Source: Perkinsus olseni
Lineage: Eukaryota > Perkinsozoa > Perkinsida > Perkinsidae
Direction of reading: 5' to 3'
Length of the DNA stretch: 64,000 bases
Assembly: GCA_013115135.1 (NCBI GenBank)
Contig: JABANP010000002.1
Location: 248,001 to 312,000 of the forward strand
The notes under the pieces are model-generated. The model was not told the origin of the DNA. It made no database searches and saw only the letters and a program-made list of their open reading frames with translations. Shown here in pieces: positions 1 to 11,195 of this stretch. The first letter of the stretch is position 1. Every line of letters begins with the position of its first letter. Made by a program: the position numbers and the translations under genes.

Positions 1-90
1 ATTGTTTGCCTCTGTGTTGCGGAAATTATCGCCGCTGCTCTACTTGTGGTAATTGGCGACGAGAAGCACAATGGCCTGGAACCACTGCGT

Positions 91-1801
91 ACTATGTTAA
101 CTGGTGTCTTCTTGGATGCTATTATTCCGGAGAAGCTTCTCCCGAAAGAGGTTCGTCGCGTTATGAGAACGTTGAGGCGACAGGCGAACAAAGACCTCCT
201 GGAGAGTGCCTATTCGCCTGTTGGAGACCTTTGGCAGGGTTTTCGTGGTATCCTTAGAGACAACTACGTTGATGACGACCCCTTGAAAGAAGCTCCTCAA
301 CCCGTGACTTCTAATGGGCAAGATTCGCATGTGAAGTGGTCGATACCAGCTCCGAGAGAGTCGGATGTTTCTGTCTCTCATGTTAGGAGGCATGGTAGTC
401 ATTTGAATGATCCTTCCGGCAGCCCCAGTTCACGATCGTTGATCTTTGAAGATTCTCAAATCAGGCCTTCGAGATTGTCTATTGCACCACCCTCGTTGCC
501 CAGGTCTAACCCCGTGATCTCCCAAGCGTCGTCCCGAAGGGTGTCAACTACCTCGGTTATCGGTCCCTCGTATGGTCGTCCTATCGATGAAAGTGTGGCT
601 AATGCTTCGCAGTATTATCAGCCTGCTACTAGCTTTGGTGGTCAAACCGGTTCCCATTTTGAGGTGACGGAACCGATTAAGAGCGGCTCTGTCAATGCTT
701 CTGACAGGCACAAAGCGGTAACAATTGCGAAAGCTTTGCCTCAGATTAGCCCCTAAGTATCAAGGTTTGAGTGATGTGAGGAGGTTCTCGTGGTATAAAG
801 CCACTGTCCGTAAGGTTCTACGTTCGGCGGCAGCAGACCCTCCCACTCATTGGTACTATTTGCAGCGCAGCCTCGACCTTTCCCTCTTCAACCAGTTACG
901 GGTGGAATATTTCGACCCCGATGACATGGAATCCTTTGTTAATGCTATAAATGAGGTTTGGCAGCAATTGGAGGTTATATGCGAAGGTCGATATGCACTA
1001 CAAATCCTGTTGGATCAGAAGTCAGATCTGATACAACGCGAAGACGAGAGTGTTGCTGAGTTTACAGCTCGTACCCGTCAATGGCTCGAAGAAGCTGAGC
1101 TTTGTGGTCACACCATTTACACCTACGAGATGCGGATGATTGTTAGCAGAGGATTTGTCTGATGCTTATTTGTCAACATGGAGTGCTGACTTAAGTGATG
1201 ATTTATCCTTTGTGGCGTTTTGCGCTTTAGTCGTGCAGAAAGCTGCCTCCCTGAAGGTTTTGCAGAAGAATACATCATCTTCAACGCCTAGTTTGTTCCT
1301 TAACCAGAGTTCGTCAGGATCGGCAGGAGCCGGCAATCGTGATTTTAATCAACGACGACGCCGTGGTAAGGGACGAGGTACTCCGCCCGAGCTGGCTATT
1401 CCCTGCCGGTTACTGTCAGAGGTGCGGCGAGCAAGGTCACTATGCTCGCAGCTGCTCCCGCTGAAGCACCGGCTAGAGTTCGCGAGCGTTGTGAGATCTG
1501 TGGCTCCCTTGAGCACGAGCGGGACAAGTGTCGGTTCACTCTTAAGAACCCTTGCCGCCGTTGTGGCGAGGAGGGCCATAGTGAGTTTGTGTGTCCATCT
1601 CGTAGCTGTAAAAGCGCGGCTCAGGTGCACACCACTCACAAGGACTCTGCTTCTGAAGCCTCGTCAAGTTCGTCTGGTTCTCCTGTTACTGCTGGTGCTA
1701 TGGTTTTGAGACTTCATAGTTCGACTGTGACTAGAGCTTCCCGAGCAGATGTGCCCGTTGAAATCGACGGATACTCCCCGTTGACATTAAGGAACGGTTA
1801 A
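91..1801 (+). pseudogene. Retrotransposon gag with three zinc knuckles, frameshifted
   Basis: The first ATG in the main frame is at 91. An N-terminal Ser/Pro-rich segment (to about 756) is followed, in the next frame, by a helical capsid-like segment (about 770-1160, containing WYKATVRKVL and FTARTRQWLEEAELCG). The nucleocapsid region has three CX2CX4HX4C knuckles: one at 1414-1455 in frame 1 (CQRCGEQGHYARSC), two at about 1492-1610 in frame 2 (CEICGSLEHERDKC and CRRCGEEGHSEFVC). That the knuckles sit in different frames shows at least one indel between them; the gene cannot be translated as one polypeptide as it stands. Family function: structural protein of the virus-like particle that packages element RNA. 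Confidence 0.75.
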
Positions 1802-4800
1802 GTGCTCTTCCGCAACGTCCTCCTGTTGGTTCGGTCCCTCCGTTACTTGTTGATTTGATACTCTATGGTACGACGGTCGGTTATCCTGTTCGTGCATTGT
1901 TGGATCCTGGTGCTGATGTTGACCTTATTAATCACTCATTTGCGCTGCGATTGCAGACGCTTCCATTGAAGCGAGCTACCTATGATGCTAAGATAATGCT
2001 GGGTGACAACAGTAGTGCTATGGCTCTAATGTTTGGGTCTACAATTGCCGCTTCGTCGACCCAGCAATTTACAGTCTCCTATTGGACTGTGCCTGATTTA
2101 CCTTATGACTATATTATTGGTCGTGAGTCAATGCTGAATCTCTCTGCTAATGATATAGTCCCCTCTTCCCGATGCACGGAGAAGAAATTGGTTTCCTTAT
2201 TCCATATGTTCACTTTTGTCTAAGAAGGTTGAAGACTATGTAACGTCCCTTGTTCCCAGTGAACATCGTGGTGAGCCTTCGAATGTGCTGGAGACCCCTG
2301 ATATTTCTCTGAAGCCCCCGCTTTGGATGGATCTCAAACCAGAATGGGAGCTTTTAGATGTTGTTGCTTGTGAAAAGGAGATGGCCCTGTACTATGTTCG
2401 GAACGGTGATACTCGGTTCTATGCTTTTGACGTCTCCCCTGCTTATGTCGAGAGAGTCAAATTTGGTAACTACCGTAAAGAAGTCCGTTCCCACAGGAAG
2501 TTTAATCTCGCGTCTGATACTGTCAGGAAGGAAGCTATCAATCTACTGCGAGATATGGTCCGGGTGGGTAAACTTGCACCTGTTTCAGCTGTTCCCTCTT
2601 CATCAAGCAGTGATGTGCGTCTTCTCCCGGAAGGTCTTGTTAGCTGTACCAATACTTACCCTGTCGGTGGTGAGAATGGTAAACGAGTGAGACCAATATT
2701 TCCCTTCTTGGCGCTGAATCGTCGTACTGACTGCAAGTCTATCAAATTCCACCAGTCAGAGCTGCGAGAGCTGCTTGTGAGCAGCAGGTTTTATGGCATT
2801 TGTGTATATGTTGATATCACCGATGCGTTTATGACCATTCGTTGCTCTTCGAGAGCATCATCATGCCTTGGTCTGTTTTGCCCTGAGATTGGTGAAGATT
2901 TGGATGGTGATCTTTCCAGGCTGGTTTCAGTTCGACCGTACTCCGTACGGTTACTCCCCGTCACCATGGGCCCTTAGAACAGTCCGTCCAGCACTCGGTA
3001 AAGGAGAAAAGGTCGTGGTTCTCGCCTGGCTCTTCCGCGTACTGATATTGACCAATGTCACCGTAAGACCAATGTTGCTGAGGGGCTTTGTCGGAAACTC
3101 CCCGTGTAAAGAACTACATGGATGACTGCCACCTCATGTATGGTAAAGCGTATCGTCGTCCTTCCCGCTAACATCTCGGAGATTAATGTTGCTTTGGTGA
3201 ATTACGTAAGAAGATCCCTTGCCTGTGCTGACATGCACTTGAAGGATGTCAAAACTGTTGCTCTCTCTGATGGTGGAAATGTAACTAGTAATGGCGTTTT
3301 TTATGCTACGCCGTACGTCATAAGCTGGCCCCCATTAAGGTGGCAAGCTGTCGCTGATAGTGTCGTTCCTGATAACATCACCTTTCGGCAGGCTCTTTCT
3401 TTTCTGGGTACGGTTCATGTGGTTGACAATTGGCTCTTGCCTCCTTTCTTTGTGATGAGGCGCAATTTGCTTCAGAGTCTGTTGCAAACGCAACTCCATG
3501 CTGATGGTGATGATTGGGATGCTTCGGTACCCCACCAGAGTGTTGAGTACCCGCGGGAGTTCAAGAACGCTTTCAGTGATGCCCATAATCAGGACTACTC
3601 TGTCTTTTCGTCGCGTCATACAATGGGCACCTCTCACACGTATTTGTGGATTCATCTACTTACAGTTATGGTTATATAGCTGGTCAGTATTTGGAGGAGG
3701 TGGCCGTTGGTATGGATGCAGCGGATGTTCTGAGTTACGTAAGATCTTGAAGTCCTTCAAAGGCCCTCTACAACCCCACTATGACTTTTCGGGCAAGCTA
3801 TTCATACCTTTGTGGTTCGAACATGCGCTATTCTCTCGTATTGGCCATTTAACCGCCCACATTAACACCAAGGAATTGATTGCGGCTACTTCAGCTTTGG
3901 TTTCGGCCGTTCTAGTAATTCGCGGTCATCATGATGCCCCAATTGAGCTTTACACTGACAACTCGACCTGTTGTAAGATGCTGAAGCACTGGAAACCGAC
4001 TCCTTTGGGTGATAATGTGATTGATGCCTCCCAAAGCCTTCTACAAGAGCGATTGCTCAATGCGGTGGCTGTTAGTGTCCCGGACCCAGTCCTCAAGAAA
4101 TGTGAGGTATAATCTGATCCCGGGAAGTGTCAACATAGCGGATGGTCTCACGAGAGATGCCCTCACGGAGTCTCTGATGCTGGCCTTATCAACGTCTTCA
4201 TCGGTGAAAACGGAGCGTCAGCAACAAGTCCGCTCTGCGCAAGGTCAACCTAAAGCCATGTTGGCTAGATCTCCGGCTGATAGTGGTTGTGACGAAGACG
4301 TACGTTCATCAGAAGACTTTGTTCTTACCTCTCACCCCGGCATTCTAGGGTGTAGTCTGGTCTCTGATTGGTTTGTGATGTCTTGGAGGAAACTCCGGAT
4401 CCTCCGAGCCTGTTGTCGTGTAGTACGCCAAGCTCGAGGTAAGCCCACTACTGATGGTCAGTTTCCTAATCTTACCTTCAAAGGCTGGCTGACTGAGAAA
4501 CAGTCCGAGCTTGAAATTGCTGTACAGTGTCGATAATCGTTTCTTACGTATCAATGGCCTATGGTATCAGGTTACCTTGTACTCTCCCTAGCGGTGATCT
4601 TGTGCCACAACTAATACTGCCCTTCTCGCACGACTTGAAGGACCTACTCCGAGGACTGGTATGGCATGTCCATGAATGCACTGCTCATGCCTGTGCTGGT
4701 ATTGTGCACACCTTGATCAAGTCCTACTGCACCTGGCAAGGGCAGAAGAAGTTTGTGCACGGTTTGCTTAAAGCTTGTGATACGTGCCAGCGTGTCGCTA

Positions 4801-6000
4801 GGGATCGCATCCAACATTACTGCGGTGTCCGAGAGCTTATAACCATCCCCTGGTATAGGGTTGGGTTGGATGTTTTTGGCCCCATCTATCGAGCTAAGGC
4901 TTATGAACGTTTGGGTAAGCCACCTTTCAACTATATTTTAACGTATACCTGTCTTTACTCTGGAAGACGGTCATACGCCCTCTGCATACTCGCAGTGGTC
5001 GCGAGATAGCCCAGGTACATCGTGAGGTTACGGCTGACTTCGGAGTAATACCTATTATCTCGGTAGACTGTGGTAGCGAGTTCCTCTCGAAAGAGTTCCT
5101 CTCGGTCACGGTGGAAGATGGTTCTCGTGTGGTTTACGATGCTCCAAACAGTCCTTGGAGTCGAGCTCCCTAGAGAGACGGCATGCTACCATCTCTAAAC
5201 TATTAAGGGTTTTGGCAGCTACTAAGAAGACGGAACTGTGGCACACGCACCTCTATAAGGCGACTCGTGCCCTAAACCAGTCTTCACTGCTACGTGACGG
5301 CCGTATGTTGTCACCGGATATGCTGTTCTTCGCTTATAAGCCTCCTGTGTCTTCCCCGTTGTGGATGGTCTCTGCCGATCAGCAGGCGAGATTAGTCGAT
5401 CTCCGACAGCAGCTTCGTTTACGTTTGGTCTGGGATGGAGAATGGATGTCTAATCGAGAAAGCGATCGTCTTCTTGTAGACACCCGTGGAAAAGTCCCCC
5501 GTGATATTCCAGTGGTGAACGACTTTGTCTTGGTATGGTCAGACCCTTCTGGTGACAAGTTTCGTCAGGCTTGGAGAGGCCCCTTCCGAGTACTTGGTTT
5601 TAATGCGAAAGGACAAGTCCTGTTGGAAGGCCTTAAGCGGCCCCAGGCCATCAGCAACGTCAAGAAGTATCATCAAGATATGGATGCTAAGAATGAGGCT
5701 ACCATCGAAGTCCCTGTTGCCTCACCCAAGGCGTCTTCTACAGGCCGTGACCTCCAAGAAGCCGACTTCTTCATGATGAACGATACTCTTTATCAAGCTG
5801 TTGATGTTGATAATAATCGAGCTGTCTGTTTGGGCCATCCTGCTAGTATATGTGATGACGTAATTTTTATTGATGACTCTGTAGAAGAATTTGATCTGAT
5901 TAACGATGATATTCAACGCTTATCTGGGATCCGTATAGGACCAGGTAATCAAGTTACTTTGAATCGTTCGGCCCGTAAGCTCGTGAGTGAGCATAATTGA
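1780..6000 (+). pseudogene. Retrotransposon pol (PR-RT-RNaseH-IN), frameshifted
   Basis: Protease: LLDPGADVDLINHSF near 1900, where Pro replaces the usual Ser/Thr after the catalytic Asp. Reverse transcriptase: motif A VDITDAFMTIR near 2812-2844 and catalytic YMDD at 3115-3126. RNase H: HINTKELIAATSAL and LYTDNSTCCKML near 3860-3980, and the terminal PGSVNIADGLTR near 4120-4155. Integrase: zinc-binding HVHECTAH and CDTCQRV (4660-4790), core GLDVFGP (about 4865), DCGSEF (5066-5083), the SPW motif and the ERRH block (about 5150-5190). C-terminal VLVWSDPSGDK and WRGPFRVL (5530-5595). These lie in changing frames, so the gene is inactive as read, although every catalytic residue I looked for except the protease DSG/DTG serine/threonine is present. 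The last open segment ends at 6000. Confidence 0.85.
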
Positions 6001-6018
6001 CTAAGTTTTAACGATCTT

Positions 6019-6029
6019 GGGAGAGGGGG
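6019..6029 (+). other. Polypurine tract of the retrotransposon
   Basis: GGGAGAGGGGG lies 18 bases after the pol stop codon and is followed by CG and then TGTCGG at 6032. This is the expected place and form for the plus-strand priming tract, with the 3' LTR beginning in TG. The LTR end could not be fixed. Confidence 0.6.
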
Positions 6030-6031
6030 CG

Positions 6032-6655
6032 TGTCGGATACTCGTGTCCCCATTTGTGTGCCTCCGTATCCCTAGGCTAAGCTATGGCTAGAAGTCTGCC
6101 CTACGTATTCTCACTAATAAATAAGCTTCTATTCCCAAGTATTTCCCTTGTGTTATGCCAAGCTCAACCAGTAACACAGCTGACAGGAGCCACTTGAAGA
6201 GAAACGCACGACATTATCGGGCCTTTTCTGCTCGGACGTGCTGCTCTGCGTGCGAATTTGCGTACGAGTACCCCTGTTAGCTGATTATGATAGTGTCAGA
6301 TCGATGATGACCACGTAGTAGGCAAAGGCTAGTTGTCAATTGGCGATTGATAACTACAACTTGACTTGGTCGGCGGTAAACAAAACCTTTCGACTAAAGG
6401 AGATGATGCACGCGCAGTTGTCGAGAAAGAGCTTCATAGTTGGACGATGGAAGATGCGGCCGTTGTTTATTCGGGAGAGCAACTCAACCAGAAGAAGGCT
6501 GCTCAACACAACGCCTCGGTCATGAAACTCATTGGTCGCACTTGGCCGCCGCTGATGCTGGAGAAAAAGAAGTGACAGTGAACAGCGCTGATAGGCAGGA
6601 AAATGCCAACATTGACAATATTCATATGAAATAAGACCTCTTAGAGAATCAGTCG
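6032..6655. other. Presumed 3' LTR and intergenic sequence
   Basis: The first part should be the 3' LTR, judged only from the polypurine tract. It contains an A/T-rich stretch near 6115-6125 that could hold a polyadenylation signal. No coding similarity is visible before the stop codon of the membrane-protein gene at 6656. Confidence 0.35.
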
Positions 6656-7549
6656 TCACGAACCCTCGCTGAAAGGCTCTGGAAGGGACACGGCGTACTC
6701 CAACGATTCGTGGTTCGTTGCCATTACTACGACCTCACCGTAATGGGGTCGCATTATTGGCAGCTCCTCTCCGCTATCGTAAACCCAATGGCACTTACGT
6801 GCGATTATTCCCTCCAACGAGTGTGAATGGCGTTCATTCCGATTATTTATCATCTCTAAGAGATCGTAACCGACTCTCGTTCTCAGCAGAAAAGTCTTGC
6901 TGCAATGAGAAAATAGTGTTAACTTCGCCTCGAAGTCAATTGTAAAGGGCAGCTGGTGTAGCCTTGCCGGCGCGTGCCGTAAGCAGAAATACGCTGCCTC
7001 GTTGACCTCGGCGAGAGGAACTCTGACTGAAATCGAAATGGTTCCATCTCTATCCACAGCAGTGCCGCTACCAGCGCGCAGAGTGACCATATACCGGGGC
7101 TCTTTGAAAGGATGGATTTCAACTCTAGAGATCTCGACCCTCAGCCACTGTGGATTATTCACTATGTTTAGGGATAGTGAGAAGTTAACGTACTTGTCCG
7201 CCTCAGGAGGTAGGTACCCGAAGTCCTCGGGTGGGTCATCCAACCATACCGGTGGAGGGCCCATATCGAAGCCTCGCATCTCCATCCTCCATCTTGAAAT
7301 ATACCCCTCGATGATAAAATTCTTCGAAACCATGAGGCCCAAGTTGAAGAAGATGTACAAGCCCATGCACGTCATAATGAGCGACATTATTGCACGGTGC
7401 GCCATCTCCACGGAGCTCCTGGATCTCAGGAGACCTCCTAGAGACGGCGGTGGGGCTGATACAGCCTTGCAGGCATGAGCGTCAGCTGCGCATAGGACGC
7501 CGCGCTGCTTGAGGACGCTGCCATGGTAGGACTCCACGAGTGGGGCCAT
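6656..7549 (-). CDS. Tandem-family single-pass membrane protein, copy 1
   Basis: Intact 297-residue reading frame. The start at 7549 was chosen because its first residues align without gaps with the copy starting at 15977 (MAPLVES against MSKFPQS). Layout: a variable hydrophilic N-terminus of about 52 residues, one hydrophobic segment at about 53-75 (IMSLIMTCMGLYIFFNLGLM), a linker with PPPVWL, then about 200 residues rich in predicted beta strands. Two cysteines are kept in all four copies (YFCLR and RKCHW here), as is a late HYGEVVV motif. A type II topology with the large domain outside or in the lumen fits. The strand pattern and an N-terminal anchor recall plant NDR1/HIN1-like LEA_2 proteins, but this is only a structural guess. 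Function unknown. Confidence 0.75.
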   Translation of the reverse strand: MAPLVESYHGSVLKQRGVLCAADAHACKAVSAPPPSLGGLLRSRSSVEMAHRAIMSLIMTCMGLYIFFNLGLMVSKNFIIEGYISRWRMEMRGFDMGPPPVWLDDPPEDFGYLPPEADKYVNFSLSLNIVNNPQWLRVEISRVEIHPFKEPRYMVTLRAGSGTAVDRDGTISISVRVPLAEVNEAAYFCLRHAPARLHQLPFTIDFEAKLTLFSHCSKTFLLRTRVGYDLLEMINNRNERHSHSLEGIIARKCHWVYDSGEELPIMRPHYGEVVVMATNHESLEYAVSLPEPFSEGS

Positions 7550-7700
7550 AATACAAAGAGTGAAGTACTGCTTTTCCACATCTCACCCGGCATGGCCGAG
7601 GGCGGCGGTAAAACGGAGAGCAACACTTATGAGGAACATGATGTCTCGAGCTGGGGACTCTGAGAGTCTCCAGCGGAGAGTGACCCGGCGCTAGCAAACT

Positions 7701-7724
7701 GCGCATGCGTGCAACGGCGTCACC
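7701..7724 (-). promoter_or_regulatory. Shared upstream motif, copy 1
   Basis: GCGCATGCGTGCAACGGCGTCACC on the plus strand, about 152 bases upstream of the copy 1 start. It matches the motif found upstream of all four other members or relics of this family (core GCATGCGTGCAATGGTGAC), here with a changed centre. Confidence 0.4.
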
Positions 7725-8893
7725 AGAGCGGCCCTCCCTAATGGGGAGTCCCTATCGCGTCAAGCACAGTAGCGCAAACCTTGAAGGTTTAACATTCTGA
7801 GCTCATCCGGCCCACGGCGTACTCATGTAAGCGTCCTTAGGTTTGACGAGTTGTTGGGCAGGATCCACTCTTGCCAAAATATGATCTCGCCAACTAAGAC
7901 TCTAGGTCGTCGTTAATGGTGCGCGTGGTTGAACAGGGCCCAACAGGTATCAGACGAAGAGGTGTTGTGCAGAGAAGTGGCGCCCGATTGGCAGCGTCGT
8001 TCCGCGATACCCATCGTGATCGTCTCCTTGTGTTGATTCCTATATGCTCTATTGATATTGTTATATCATAGCCCAAGCACAGATCGAAACACTTTTTATA
8101 CGGTCCCCCTCCTCCTCTCGCAGAGAGTGGCTCAAACAGAATCACTGTTGGCAATGAGTTCATGTCATAGACTATGAGTTCTGCCAAAGCTCGGGATTGG
8201 AACCCTCCGGAAACCCCATTTTTCCTGACGTGAGAAGTACCATCCCCTTTCTCTTACCGAAACTCTTCCCGACAGAGGGCAGTAATATTGATTTATGAAT
8301 AAAGACATATTTCATGTTCGTTAAACATATTAGCACACTAGTATGTATCTGTGCTATACTCAACTGATTTGTTGTCATATCCCCGGGTGCCCTACAAACC
8401 ATATATGTTAAGTAGTGTTGTTCTTCGTCTCGTGGTCTGAGTTGGTTTGGGTATCACCCGAGCCCAGGCTGTAACAGTCCTTTGGCCTTGGGTTACCCTC
8501 AACAACACAAGAACTAGTGGGATGATAGGTCATTTCCAAATGTCTAACGAAAGCGAGTGGCTTCTTGCAAGAAGAGCACTCACGAAAGTTGTATCCAGTC
8601 CGCCATTGACGAATGAGAAAGGCTGATGTGGCGCCATATGATTATCTGATTATGCGGAGATGGACGAGCCCCGAGCAAAGCGCGAGCAGGTCGATCAACT
8701 CACGTGGACGCGTATACATCGGGCCTGAGTCACGGTGGCTCCACGAATATTGAGCACTGCGATGGAGGGAGGTGTTATCAGCAGTGCTTGATAGAAAAAA
8801 ATTATTCCGGAGATTACCCGTGTATAAAAGGAAAAATGCAGGCGGTCAGGCTCTAACAACAATCTTACAAAGAAAAATAACCAAGTTTCAAAC
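7725..8893. other. Intergenic stretch without a supported gene
   Basis: Only short random open frames and A/T-rich patches (around 8040-8100 and 8280-8360) are seen. Nothing resembles a known family. Confidence 0.4.
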
Positions 8894-9789
8894 TCACAGC
8901 AAGGTCGTGTTGAAGTCCAGCAGTACGGAGGGGTAGGCGATAGCTGCACGACTTGGTACATAGTTAGCTGCCTTCACGACCACCTCTCCGTAGTGGTGTT
9001 CTGCCGCCGTGGACACTCCTGCTTGGTCGGACGCCCAACTACACTCATCTGCTCTGGCCTCCCACCCCGGGCTTGCCCTGTAGTCGTACTCGTTGGAGCC
9101 CTTCTCTGGAAAACAATAAATGAGGTTGGTTGCCAGCTTGAAGCGGTTGCTTTTGTGACCAAACATTGAAAATTTGGCTCCAAAGGCAATTTTGAAACTC
9201 AGCGCTCGCTCCGTTATCAGGGCACGGTGCAAGCAAATGTACCCCCTTTCCTCGACTTCAACAAGAGGGATCTTCTCAGTTATGGAGATTGCTCCATCCC
9301 CGTTCACGAGCACGTCGTCAATATACAGATGAACGACGCCCCTCCTGGAGAGAAATAGCCGCACGTCAGAGATCTCGACCCCCAACCACTGTGGATCATT
9401 CGCGATCACCAGCGATAGTGAGAAGTTAACGTACTTGTCGGAGTCAGGAGGTAGGTGGAGGAAGTCCTCGGGTGGGTTATTCAACCATACCGGTGGAGGG
9501 CCTATATCGAAGCCTCGCATCTCCATACTCCATCTTGAAATATACCCCTCGATGATAAAATTCTTCGAAACCATGAGGCCCAAGTTGAAGAAGATATACA
9601 AGCCCATGCACGTCATAATGAGCGACATTATTACACGAGTAATCTTGCCCACGAAGGCTTCCAATATCGAGCGGCCCCCTTTTAGTGGGGCTGAGTTCGA
9701 TAAGGACTCTCGGGCATGAGCTTTACTACTGCAAAAGTGCCGCGCCGCTCGAGGAAGGCCCGACGGTGAGATTGTACGAACGAAGACAT
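8894..9789 (-). CDS. Tandem-family single-pass membrane protein, copy 2 (N-terminal frameshift)
   Basis: The conserved part is open from the membrane segment (about 9585-9650) to the stop at 8894, with PPPVWL, the two family cysteines (YICLH, ECSW) and HYGEVVV. Upstream, the family start lies in another frame: an ATG at 9789 opens MSSFVQS followed by a segment aligning with copy 4 (LERRG against PERQG), so one base has been gained or lost at about 9720-9760. If this is not a sequencing artefact, translation would have to begin at the Met just before the membrane segment, giving a protein without the cytosolic tail. Confidence 0.6.
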
Positions 9790-9905
9790 CAGACAATACG
9801 CATACTATCGGTTGGTAATGACCGCATATTGCAGACACGCCAATACCCAGTGCCGAGCGGCGTTATCCCAAGCATTCCCCTCTCGGCTGCAACACTTTGA
9901 CGCTT

Positions 9906-9933
9906 GCGCATGCGTGCAGTGGGATGGTGACAC
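9906..9933 (-). promoter_or_regulatory. Shared upstream motif, copy 2
   Basis: GCGCATGCGTGCAGTGGGAT followed by GGTGACAC, beginning 117 bases upstream of the copy 2 start at 9789. Same motif and same distance as upstream of copy 3. Confidence 0.45.
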
Positions 9934-11195
9934 GAACGACGTCGCCGCCTCGACGACGAATAATGCTTCCGTGTCACCTAACGCTTGAAAGCGTAGCCGT
10001 GGAGGACTGGGAGGAGGCAAGCCTTTGAAAAAGTGCTTGCTGCACTGTTCGGGCTTCTGTTTTTCAGAAGCAGCGCAGTGTCACCCGTGAGGCATCTAAG
10101 AGCAGCCAGGAGTCGAGTCAAACGGCTTGCCACAGGCAGGGGCGGCAGCTGAACTGGCTAGAGCCAGAACTTTGACAGCCACTGTGAGTTGGTTAGGATG
10201 TGAAGCGCAGCGCTCGAGCTGGAAGCAGTGTTTATAGCCATGAGATCACGGCTGGTGATCCCAGGACCTACCAGACCGAAGCACTCTCCCCGCAACCTAG
10301 GTCATCTGGTTGTGCGCGGGTTGGTTTAATTCCTTATGCAGGAAATGGTGTAGACGGTCTGGTGACTAGCAGCAATTTGTCAGCTTATGCCGCAATCCGG
10401 TAACTAAATATATCTCGTTTACATCTCACGGACATCATCGATACTTCAGCGGGATTTACAGTGTGGTGACTTTGTCTCCTTTTCGCCTCATCATCGGCTA
10501 GTTCCCGATGTGACGGCTGGTCTGCCGCCTAGAAAGCAGGGGCGGCTCGGCGGATGAACCAGGCTCCAGTGTGCGGTGAGCACTCCGAGTGAGCCCCCGC
10601 TGCCGCGGTAGTCGCTGTTGCGAACCCGCCGAGAGGGAACTCGATCGGGGGGGGGGCGATTTTAGTGACACCGTCACATCGAGAAGGCTCCAATTTTTAG
10701 AACGCTCGTTTTAATTTACATCATCTTTCTGTTGATCATTTGAAACTCAAGATCGCATGGTTCATGGAATCCTGAGATTCTGACCACCTTGAGCTACACT
10801 ATGGAAGTCCTCTGCTGACGTCAGGCTGAGCTGAGGTTCCGAAGTAAGTTACTTCGTAAGTTAGTTCAAGTACCTAAGGCATAGTTGTGCGCTTTCTCAA
10901 CTACGCTTCTCACATCCATTCTTGCATGCCCGCAGTGTGGTACTACCACGTCAAGCTATTTGAGTGAAAGTCGGTGGCGGGGAATGTCTAATGGCCGATC
11001 GGACCTTGTCGTCCTACCGTAGAGCAATCCAACTCTGGGTTAGTTGAAGGTAGAAAGAGAAAGGTACACATTGCCCGCAGCCCATGAAATGAGCTTCAGC
11101 AGAAATAATCATTGTTGATGATATTTGAGCGTCTGAAGTAAAAGGCATTTCACCCCAGACCTAACCGGTGAGATTATGCAATGATGATCTGATAA
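9934..11195. other. Intergenic stretch without a supported gene
   Basis: No coding similarity found. It contains a run of ten G at about 10647-10656 and G/C-rich sequence around 10500-10660 that could belong to an old transposable element, but no diagnostic motif was seen. Confidence 0.35.

Larger units (their letters stand above)
1..6030 (+). mobile_element. Ty3/gypsy-like LTR retrotransposon, internal region, degenerate
   Basis: Domains occur in the Ty3/gypsy order: gag with zinc knuckles, aspartic protease, reverse transcriptase, RNase H, integrase with an HHCC zinc-binding region, D,D,E catalytic residues and a GPY/F-type C-terminal module, followed by a polypurine tract. The order (integrase after RNase H) excludes Ty1/copia, and the WRGPFRV motif near 5574 favours Ty3/gypsy over BEL/Pao. 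The coding region changes frame at least a dozen times, yet long stretches between the breaks have no stops. The window starts inside or just after the 5' LTR, and I could not find a convincing direct repeat between the first 50 bases and the sequence after 6032, so the LTRs are not delimited. Confidence 0.85.

Noticed and set aside
1..6030. BEL/Pao or DIRS-type retroelement
   Set aside because: The integrase with D,D,E residues after RNase H and the WRGPFRV-type C-terminal motif fit Ty3/gypsy; no tyrosine recombinase is seen.
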